Below are positions 13,882-19,167 of a DNA stretch of 19,167 bases, one piece after another. The notes under the pieces are model-generated. The model ran no database searches. It was not told the origin of the DNA and worked only from the letters and a program-made list of their open reading frames with translations. Origin of the DNA: HyVt-560 sp964577195 (GTDB lineage: Bacteria > Pseudomonadota > Gammaproteobacteria > UWMA-0217); NCBI GenBank assembly GCA_964577195.1, contig CAZNYF010000036.1, forward strand, positions 1-19,167. Reading direction: 5' to 3'. The position numbers and the translations under genes are program-made. Position 1 is the stretch's first letter, and the number at the start of each line of letters is the position of its first letter.

Positions 13882-14236
13882 CTAGTCGCGTCTGAGTTTA
13901 GATGGCACCGCAATCGGGGTGGGATAGCGAATTACAATCAGATATGGGGAAATCACAAAAGTGATGAGAGTTGCTGCTTGAATTAGTAGGCAGCTTTGGT
14001 ACTTATTAATCCTTGGGGCAGCGCAAGTATGGAAGCGCAAGTATGGAAATGAGTAATGAGAACTCACTAATTTGACCCAATCCCGACATCTGCTGGATTA
14101 TCTCAGGATCCGAGACTAGATTGAGCGCTGCTGGCCCAAGCAATAATCCCAAAACGATATAAGCAACGATCATTGCCTGACGTGTAAATAACGCCGCCGT
14201 TGCCAGTACCGCCGCTCCAGCAAAAATCAGAAACAA
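13882..14236 (-). pseudogene. Decayed monovalent cation:proton antiporter (CPA2/KefB-like) remnant
   Basis: The minus strand encodes pieces of a membrane antiporter that is normally about 400 residues or more. From 14236, AAVLATAALFTRQ and VAYIVLGLLLGPAALNLV match the first two membrane segments. The frame then passes directly into GLGQISEFSLLISILAL, which in intact proteins is a late membrane segment, so the middle seems deleted. A 14-bp tandem duplication (14020-14047) then breaks the frame. The C-terminal part, LIQAATLITFVISPYL and then RYPTPIAVPSKLRRD to a TAG at 13882, is read in a different frame; removing the duplication alone does not fully restore it, so a further frameshift is needed. 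It has only a TTG at the 5' end and no ribosome site. Family assignment rests on these motifs. It cannot make a working transporter. Confidence 0.8.
14020..14047. repeat. 14-bp tandem duplication inside the antiporter pseudogene
   Basis: AGCGCAAGTATGGA occurs twice in direct succession (14020-14033 and 14034-14047). Fourteen is not a multiple of three, so it shifts the reading frame. It looks like a recent slippage-type mutation. Confidence 0.95.
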
Positions 14237-14264
14237 GTGTAAGTCAAATGTTCTTCAACCACGC

Positions 14265-14292
14265 CTTGATTTTCTCCTTATCGTCCTCATAT
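14265..14292 (+). promoter_or_regulatory. Heat-shock (sigma-32) promoter of htpG
   Basis: CTTGAT (14265-14270), 14 bases, then CCTCATAT (14285-14292), against the RpoH consensus CTTGAA and CCCCATNT. The spacer equals that of the lon promoter. The predicted start near 14300 gives a leader of about 125 nt. In that leader ACGAGT (14312-14317) and ACTCGT (14371-14376) could pair. Confidence 0.65.
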
Positions 14293-14425
14293 AAAGCCTA
14301 TGAACTTAGGAACGAGTAAGAATCCAATCTGAAACAATCATTCTACGTCAGGTTGCTCAACTTATTATTCACTCGTCACTTATTTCACTAATATCCACTT
14401 TAATACGATTTTTAGAGGCCCAGCA

Positions 14426-16315
14426 ATGACCGCAACGGTAGAAAAGGAAAACTTAAATTTTGAAGCAGAAGCCAGTCAGGTTCTGAAGCTCATGATCCAC
14501 TCCTTGTATTCCAACAAGGAAATTTTTATGCGTGAGTTAATCTCCAACGCATCAGATGCCTGCGACAAGCTGCGCTTTCAGGCGCTGGCTGATGATAGCC
14601 TGATGGGCGATGACACCGAACTACGCATCGAAATCGAATTTGATAACGATGCACGTACAGTCACCATTCGTGATAACGGCATCGGTATGACTCGCGATGA
14701 CGTTGTCCAGCATATCGGTACCATCGCTAAATCGGGTACTGGCGAATTCTTGAAATCTCTGACCGGCGATCAAGCCAAAGACTCACACTTGATTGGCCAG
14801 TTTGGTGTTGGTTTTTATTCAGGCTTTATCGTTGCTGATAGCATCGAGCTAATTACTCGACATGCCGGTGCTGCCGCCGATGAAGCGGTGCATTGGGAGT
14901 CAACCGGTGAGTCCGGCTATGAGCTGGAAGCGACCATCAAAGAAACTCGCGGCACCGAAGTGATTTTGCATCTGCGCGAAGATGAAGAAGAGTTTCTTAA
15001 TGGCTGGCGTTTGCGTAGCCTCATAAGCACCTATTCTGACCACGTTCCGTTGCCGATCAATATGCGCAAGCGTGACGATGATGATAAACCCACGGATGAG
15101 TGGGAAACGGTCAACAAGGCTTCGGCGTTATGGACGTTGCCGAAAAATGAAATCAAAGACGAGGAATACAAAGAATTCTACAAGCACGTCGGCCATGATT
15201 TTGAAGACCCTTTAGCCTGGACTCATAATCGGGTCGAAGGCAAAACCGAATACACCTCGCTGCTTTATATCCCTTCAAAAGCGCCATTTGATTTGTTTGA
15301 GCAGGAAACCAAGCAAGGTGTGAAGCTTTATGTGCAGCGTGTTTTTATTATGGATGATGCGGATAAACTCATGCCGCGTTATTTGCGCTTTGTGAAAGGC
15401 GTGCTTGATTCTGCCGATCTACCCTTGAATGTTTCGCGAGAGATTTTGCAGAGCAATAAAGTGATCGACAGCATGCGTTCTGGTTCAGTTAAAAAGATCC
15501 TCGGCTTGCTGGAAAAAATGGCGAAAAAAGAGCCAGAACAGTACCAGAGCTTCTGGGATGAATTTGGCAAGGCGATGAAAGAAGGGCCGGTGGAAGATAC
15601 GGCCAATCGCGATCAGGTGTTGAAACTGCTGCGTTTCTCGTCTTCCAAAGATGGCTCCGAAACACAAAATATTTCTCTCGCTGATTATGTCTCGCGCATG
15701 AAAGAAGGCCAGGAAAAGATTTTCTTCATCACCGCAGATAATTTCAACGCGGCCAAGAATAGCCCGCATCTTGAAGTCTTCAAGAAAAAGGGCATCGAAG
15801 TGCTATTGATGGCTGACCGCGTTGACGAATGGATGATGGGCCAGGTGATGGAGTTTGATGGCAAGCAATTTCAATCGGTTGCAAAAGGCGAGCTAAATCT
15901 CGGTGATATAAAAACCGATGACAAGGATGAGAAGAAAAAGGACACCAAAGAAGCCAAAAAACTGGTCGCTCGAATCAAAAAAGTCCTTGATGAAAAAGTT
16001 GAAGATGTGCGTATTTCCGAGCGTTTGACCGAATCACCTTCCTGCATCGTTCTCAACGAGCATGAAATGGCGATGTACATGCAGCAATTGCTCAAGCAGG
16101 CTGGACAGGATGTACCGGGTGGTAAGCCGGTACTGGAAGTGAACCCTGATCATCCAATCCTTAAGCAAATGGATGGTGAAAAAGAGGGTGATCGGTTTAA
16201 CGATTGGTCGCAGCTGTTACTAGATCAAGCGATTCTTGCTGAAGGTGGACAGTTGGATGAGCCTGCAACCTTCGTCAAACGTATGAATGAGATCATGCTG
16301 ACTCTGTCAAAATAG
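14426..16315 (+). CDS. htpG: Hsp90-family chaperone HtpG
   Basis: A dimeric ATP-driven chaperone of the cytoplasm that remodels partly folded clients with DnaK. The 629 residues are close to the E. coli 624. The GHKL ATPase pocket is complete: E37 and N41 in RELISNASDA, D83-N-G-I-G-M, GTIAKSGT and the IGQFGVGFYS lid. The middle domain includes ADLPLNVSREILQ (catalytic-loop arginine), and the C-terminal dimerisation region begins with ERLTESPSCIVL. The start ATG has AGAGG 7 bases upstream. It appears to be a single-gene unit driven by its own sigma-32-type promoter, placed after the antiporter remnant. Confidence 0.98.
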   Translation: MTATVEKENLNFEAEASQVLKLMIHSLYSNKEIFMRELISNASDACDKLRFQALADDSLMGDDTELRIEIEFDNDARTVTIRDNGIGMTRDDVVQHIGTIAKSGTGEFLKSLTGDQAKDSHLIGQFGVGFYSGFIVADSIELITRHAGAAADEAVHWESTGESGYELEATIKETRGTEVILHLREDEEEFLNGWRLRSLISTYSDHVPLPINMRKRDDDDKPTDEWETVNKASALWTLPKNEIKDEEYKEFYKHVGHDFEDPLAWTHNRVEGKTEYTSLLYIPSKAPFDLFEQETKQGVKLYVQRVFIMDDADKLMPRYLRFVKGVLDSADLPLNVSREILQSNKVIDSMRSGSVKKILGLLEKMAKKEPEQYQSFWDEFGKAMKEGPVEDTANRDQVLKLLRFSSSKDGSETQNISLADYVSRMKEGQEKIFFITADNFNAAKNSPHLEVFKKKGIEVLLMADRVDEWMMGQVMEFDGKQFQSVAKGELNLGDIKTDDKDEKKKDTKEAKKLVARIKKVLDEKVEDVRISERLTESPSCIVLNEHEMAMYMQQLLKQAGQDVPGGKPVLEVNPDHPILKQMDGEKEGDRFNDWSQLLLDQAILAEGGQLDEPATFVKRMNEIMLTLSK

Positions 16316-16330
16316 ATCTATGTTAAATGC

Positions 16331-16365
16331 TGTCCTACGAGTCAATTCTGGCTTGTAGGGCGTTT
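16331..16365 (+). terminator. Hairpin after htpG, weak terminator
   Basis: TGTCCTACGAG (16331-16341) pairs with CTTGTAGGGCG (16352-16362), 11 bp with four G-U pairs, followed by TTT only. It starts 16 bases after the htpG stop. Confidence 0.5.
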
Positions 16366-16389
16366 CGGGAATTGAGCGTAAATTCTTTG

Positions 16390-16395
16390 TATAAT
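16390..16395 (+). promoter_or_regulatory. Candidate promoter of the cyclase-FHA gene
   Basis: A perfect -10 box TATAAT, 66 bases before the ATG at 16461, directly preceded by TG. No good -35 box lies at the right distance, so an activator may be needed. Two TGTGAT words follow at 16407 and 16417. Confidence 0.45.
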
Positions 16396-16460
16396 CAGCA
16401 TCCTAGTGTGATATTCTGTGATGACGTTAACAAAATCACCCACATAAAAATATCCCGCCC

Positions 16461-17354
16461 ATGAGAGGACCCCAGCAGGAAGAATATACCATCATGTTTG
16501 CCGACGTGGTGGACAGTACCGGTCTGTACGAGCGGTTGGGAGATATCGAAGCGCAATATCGTATCTCGCAGTGCCTCGGGGTTGTCCAGGACATGGTGGA
16601 ACGCGCCAAGGGGCGGGTGATTAAAACAGCAGGTGATGACATCCTCTGTATGTTCGACCGTGCCGAGCAGGCGATTATTGCTGCCGCCTCTGTGCATGAG
16701 TCCATGGCAGACGAAGAAATTTTTGACGATAACGAAATCCGCATGCATATCGGTGTCCATTCTGGTTTAGGTCTGATTACCGAAGGGGATGTGTTTGGTG
16801 ACATGGTAAATGTTGCTGCCCGCGTCACTTCTGCGGCTAAAGGCGAACAAATTCTCACGACTCGGGAAACCATCGAACGGCTACCCAAAAACTTTGAAAT
16901 TCCGCAGCGTTATGTGGATAAAATTGCGGTCAAAGGGCGTAATGAACCCGTAGAGATACATGAGATTCTTTGGAAGGGTAGTGGTGATTTAACCGGCGTG
17001 ATGACCGGGCTTGAAATCACTAAAATCGGCGCAAAGATTCTCAAGCTGCGTAACTGCGGATTGGAGTTCGATTTACTGCCGGATATGACCAGTTTCATTA
17101 TCGGCAGAGATCTGGAATGTAATCTGACCATCAATGGCACTATGGTTTCCCGCCAGCACGCCATCATTGAATTTCGTCGTGATAAATTTGTGTTGCTTGA
17201 TCAGAGTACCAACGGCACCTATATTCGTCCCCAGCAGGGCAAGGCATATTACGTTCGGCGTGAAGAAACGCCATTGCTGGGAGAAGGTGAGATCAGCCTT
17301 GGTAAACTCGTTGATGATCGCCCTGCGCTGAATATCTTCTACAAGTTTCTGTAA
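16461..17354 (+). CDS. Class III adenylate cyclase fused to a C-terminal FHA domain
   Basis: A 297-residue soluble protein. Residues 8-170 form a class III cyclase domain. The metal aspartates are D15 (MFADVVDST) and D59 (KTAGDD), K55 and D114 (FGDMVNVAAR) are the pair that favours adenine, and N117 and R121 stabilise the transition state. All key residues are present, so it should make cAMP. Residues about 190-295 form an FHA domain with GRD (215-217), S230-R-Q-H233 and N251-G252, which normally binds phosphothreonine. There is no membrane segment. The inferred role is cAMP synthesis gated by a phosphorylated partner. The start is the only ATG before the upstream in-frame stop and has no clear ribosome site. 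A lipoprotein gene follows after 13 bases. Confidence 0.93.
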   Translation: MRGPQQEEYTIMFADVVDSTGLYERLGDIEAQYRISQCLGVVQDMVERAKGRVIKTAGDDILCMFDRAEQAIIAAASVHESMADEEIFDDNEIRMHIGVHSGLGLITEGDVFGDMVNVAARVTSAAKGEQILTTRETIERLPKNFEIPQRYVDKIAVKGRNEPVEIHEILWKGSGDLTGVMTGLEITKIGAKILKLRNCGLEFDLLPDMTSFIIGRDLECNLTINGTMVSRQHAIIEFRRDKFVLLDQSTNGTYIRPQQGKAYYVRREETPLLGEGEISLGKLVDDRPALNIFYKFL

Positions 17355-17367
17355 ATTTCTGGTATCT

Positions 17368-18042
17368 ATGGCAAGCCTTCTTTTCCACTTGCGGAATTTC
17401 CAGCCACTTGTATTTCTTCTCTTACTCGCGTTTTTGGTTAGCGGTTGCGAAACCCGTAACGAGAATCACAGCAATCTCCCCTGGCAAATCGAATTGAATG
17501 CGCAGCAGCACAGTACGATATTCGGTGTGACATTGGGGGAAACCAGCCTAAAAACTACCCAGGAACAATGGCATGGTCGTCCCTCCATTGCCCTTTTTTC
17601 CAATCGCGCTGATGATTTAACGCTGGAAGCCTACTTTGAACGGGTGTCGCTTGGCCCATTTCAGGTCAAAATGGTGACAAGGCTACAAGCAGATGAGGAT
17701 TGGTTAAAAACGATTCAGCAGCAAGCACCAAAGCCGCGACCGGGGCCTAGTGGTGATTACCGATATCTGCTGGACGAAACAGACCTGAAGAAAGCTGAAT
17801 CACTGATCATTTCTGAGCTGACCTATATTCCAGGGTATAAGGTTGAAGGCGAGATTCTCCGCCAGCGATTTGGCGAACCTGATCAAATCAAAAAAGAAAG
17901 TGAGAGTACCGAGTACTGGGTGTACGCTAGCAAGGGGCTACTAGTAACGATTAATCAGCCGGGAAAGGATGTTTTTCACTATACCAATCCGGCAAGGTTT
18001 TCGACTGCAGTTGAGAAGATAGGTTTGAAATTCAATCCGTGA
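17368..18042 (+). CDS. Putative lipoprotein of unknown function
   Basis: A 224-residue protein that I cannot place in a family. Residues 1-26 are a lipoprotein signal with a hydrophobic run and the lipobox LVSGC, so C27 would be lipidated. The next residue is Glu, not the Asp retention signal, so outer-membrane sorting is expected. The mature part is mixed, with PKPRPGPSGDYRYL (about 120-134) as a likely linker and RQRFGEPDQIKKESESTEYW (about 165-185) resembling small periplasmic outer-membrane-assembly folds (a loose impression only). It starts 13 bases after the cyclase stop without its own visible promoter, so it is probably in the same operon. No terminator with the right orientation follows it. 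Confidence 0.82.
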   Translation: MASLLFHLRNFQPLVFLLLLAFLVSGCETRNENHSNLPWQIELNAQQHSTIFGVTLGETSLKTTQEQWHGRPSIALFSNRADDLTLEAYFERVSLGPFQVKMVTRLQADEDWLKTIQQQAPKPRPGPSGDYRYLLDETDLKKAESLIISELTYIPGYKVEGEILRQRFGEPDQIKKESESTEYWVYASKGLLVTINQPGKDVFHYTNPARFSTAVEKIGLKFNP

Positions 18043-18074
18043 TCCAACTGGTTTTTCCAGGTGAAATAGCAGAC

Positions 18075-18100
18075 AAAAAAACGCCGCCCTGGTGGGCGGC
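18075..18100 (-). terminator. Strong terminator pointing leftward
   Basis: GCCGCCC (18083-18089) and GGGCGGC (18094-18100) form a perfect 7-bp GC stem with a 4-base loop. The run of seven A at 18075-18081 is a U tract only for minus-strand transcripts, so this terminates leftward transcription although no minus-strand gene is annotated nearby. On the plus strand the hairpin lacks a U tract. Confidence 0.7.
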
Positions 18101-18154
18101 AGAATAACTCAGGAGGAGTCACATCCAATGAATGTACTCAGCTAGTCTATGCTG
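18075..18154 (-). ncRNA. Candidate small RNA with an anti-Shine-Dalgarno loop
   Basis: The leftward terminator implies a minus-strand transcript. A promoter candidate is -35 TTGACG (18189-18184), 17 bp, -10 TATTTG (18166-18161), giving an RNA of about 80 nt from about 18154. In it, ACTC and GAGT (18119-18116 and 18110-18107) form a hairpin whose loop is CUCCU, complementary to ribosome binding sites. The -10 is poor and no expression evidence exists. Confidence 0.3.
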
Positions 18155-18254
18155 TATTGACAAATACGTGTGATGTTCCCATCCGTCAAACCGTACCGTC
18201 TGTCTCGACAAAGCAGTAGTAGTTCACATTTGCCCGGAATTGCTGTGATGCAGG

Positions 18255-18260
18255 TATAAT
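18255..18260 (+). promoter_or_regulatory. Candidate promoter of the RpfE-like gene
   Basis: A perfect TATAAT -10 box, 49 bases before the ATG at 18309. There is no convincing -35 at 16-18 bp. The predicted start is near 18267. Confidence 0.45.
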
Positions 18261-18282
18261 CTTAGCCGTCGAATAGACTGAT

Positions 18283-18299
18283 TCTAAAAGACTTTTAGA
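18283..18299. repeat. 17-bp palindrome just before the RpfE-like gene
   Basis: TCTAAAAGACTTTTAGA has perfect 7-bp arms around GAC and ends 9 bases before the start codon, in the place where a Shine-Dalgarno would be expected. It could be an operator or a leader hairpin. Confidence 0.5.
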
Positions 18300-18308
18300 C
18301 CAAAACTA

Positions 18309-19167
18309 ATGAGTGTGTCCCCGAAAGTTGATCTTTTAATCCCAGGACTTTTTGATCGTTTGGTCGAATGGACGGGCAGTTACGTGGAAAAACCGCAAGC
18401 TCCGGAGCTGGTTTCATTGTTGCAAAAAGCACGTCATCAACGCTGTGATTATCCAGGTTATGAAGCAACGCTTTGGCACCAGTTTAATGCAGGACATCAA
18501 CCCGATATCGAGTTACCTGCGGGGCGTATTTGCAGCGATCTGGAAGGTATGGTTGTTTGCCGCGCAGATCCAGTTCATCTGACTGCCGGTATTTCAGATC
18601 TGATGTTGATCGAGGCTTCTCAACTTAATCTGGATGCAGATGAATGCGAGATGCTGATACGGTTGGTAAACGACCATGTCAATCCGGTTGGGGGCTCATT
18701 CCACTGCTCCGGGGCGACCGGGGTACTGGCATTCGAGCAAGCCCCCGTTTTGCAATCGACTCCGCCATCCAGAGTCGCTGGTAATGGCATCGATGCGTTT
18801 TTACCCGCTAAAGGTGATGATGGCTGGTGGCCTCGGTTGTTGAATGAACTTCAAATGCTGATGTTTAACAGTGAATTTAATCAGCTGCGTGAAAAACGCG
18901 GCAAGCCAGTGATTAGTGGATTGTGGCTTTGGGGTGGGGGCGATAGTTTCGTGACTCCTGATTTATCTGCAAGTTACTCGCGCTGTGTTGTACGCGATGC
19001 TGCTTTTTCAGATCCGTTTCTAGAATCGATACTGGCTAAAGCGGGAATCGAAGCCGAGCCAGAACTAAGTCTAAACTCAGCCGATACCGGGCGGATACTC
19101 TGTGTGAGTCCCGAGCTTCTACCCCAGGCGCAATATGATGACTTTTTTGCCTGGCAGGAAAAATTAT
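18309..19167 (+). CDS. RpfE-type protein, phosphoglycerate-mutase-like (3' end outside window)
   Basis: An open frame of 286 codons from ATG 18309 to the window edge, starting MSVSPKVDLLIPGLFDRLVE. GYEATLWHQF, DPVHLTAGISDLMLI, GGSFHCSGATGVLAFEQAP and GKPVISGLWLWGGG match the conserved family named after Xanthomonas RpfE, often annotated as cofactor-independent phosphoglycerate mutase-like. Members are about 320-350 residues, so some tens of residues are missing at the right edge. Whether the family has mutase activity is unclear. In many gammaproteobacteria and xanthomonads the gene sits beside recJ, so recJ may follow outside the window. There is no Shine-Dalgarno before the ATG. Family assignment is from motif memory. 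Confidence 0.78.
   Translation, partial: MSVSPKVDLLIPGLFDRLVEWTGSYVEKPQAPELVSLLQKARHQRCDYPGYEATLWHQFNAGHQPDIELPAGRICSDLEGMVVCRADPVHLTAGISDLMLIEASQLNLDADECEMLIRLVNDHVNPVGGSFHCSGATGVLAFEQAPVLQSTPPSRVAGNGIDAFLPAKGDDGWWPRLLNELQMLMFNSEFNQLREKRGKPVISGLWLWGGGDSFVTPDLSASYSRCVVRDAAFSDPFLESILAKAGIEAEPELSLNSADTGRILCVSPELLPQAQYDDFFAWQEKL

Noticed and set aside
16405..16425. Two TGTGAT words as a possible CRP site before the cyclase gene
   Set aside because: They are direct, not inverted, and do not fit TGTGA-N6-TCACA.
18083..18100. Hairpin as terminator of the plus-strand lipoprotein gene
   Set aside because: The stem is followed by AGAATAAC on the plus strand with no U tract; the A-run places the terminator on the minus strand.
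18111..18145. AGGAGG followed by a five-codon frame starting ATG at 18128
   Set aside because: The spacing of 11 bases is long, the peptide is only five residues, and the purine stretch is better explained as part of a hairpin in the candidate minus-strand RNA.
18352..18582. 76-codon plus-strand frame near the right end
   Set aside because: It lies in another frame inside the longer RpfE-like gene, which has family motifs.

Overview
The window looks like the chromosome of a gammaproteobacterium with moderate GC content. The gene order folD, then tRNA-Pro(TGG), tRNA-Arg(TCT), tRNA-His(GTG) and tRNA-Leu(TAG), then tig, clpP, clpX and lon is the arrangement known from Pseudomonas and related marine groups. 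All four tRNAs encode their CCA end. The proteins in this core read as ordinary gammaproteobacterial orthologs. I cannot name a genus.

Left part (1-3471), accessory: a possible tail of an upstream gene; a Phd/PIN toxin-antitoxin pair on the minus strand with a promoter and inverted-repeat operator; then a compact divergent module. Its minus arm encodes an 80-residue CPVC thioredoxin-fold protein and a secreted protein whose mature N-terminus probably starts His-Asp-His. Its plus arm encodes a MarR regulator with a four-cysteine tail and a spermidine-synthase-like methyltransferase. The two arms are separated by overlapping divergent -35 boxes and two near-identical 17-bp operator sites. This is the part of the window most likely to be an undescribed, possibly redox- or metal-responsive, system.

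Middle part (3539-7514): minus-strand folD, a family-4-like glycosyltransferase and bioA (biotin synthesis), then the divergent tRNA cluster with a stable-RNA type promoter.

Proteostasis block (7576-16315): trigger factor, ClpP, ClpX, Lon and the Hsp90 HtpG. lon and htpG each have a good match to a heat-shock (sigma-32) promoter with the same 14-base spacer. The clpX-lon gap is long and rich in inverted repeats. Where many gammaproteobacteria have hupB and ppiD after lon, this window has a decayed cation/proton antiporter pseudogene and then htpG.

Right part (16461-19167): a soluble class III adenylate cyclase fused to an FHA phosphothreonine-binding domain, a lipoprotein probably co-transcribed with it, a gap that may encode a small minus-strand RNA ending at a clear terminator, and the first 286 codons of an RpfE-type (phosphoglycerate-mutase-like) protein cut by the window edge.
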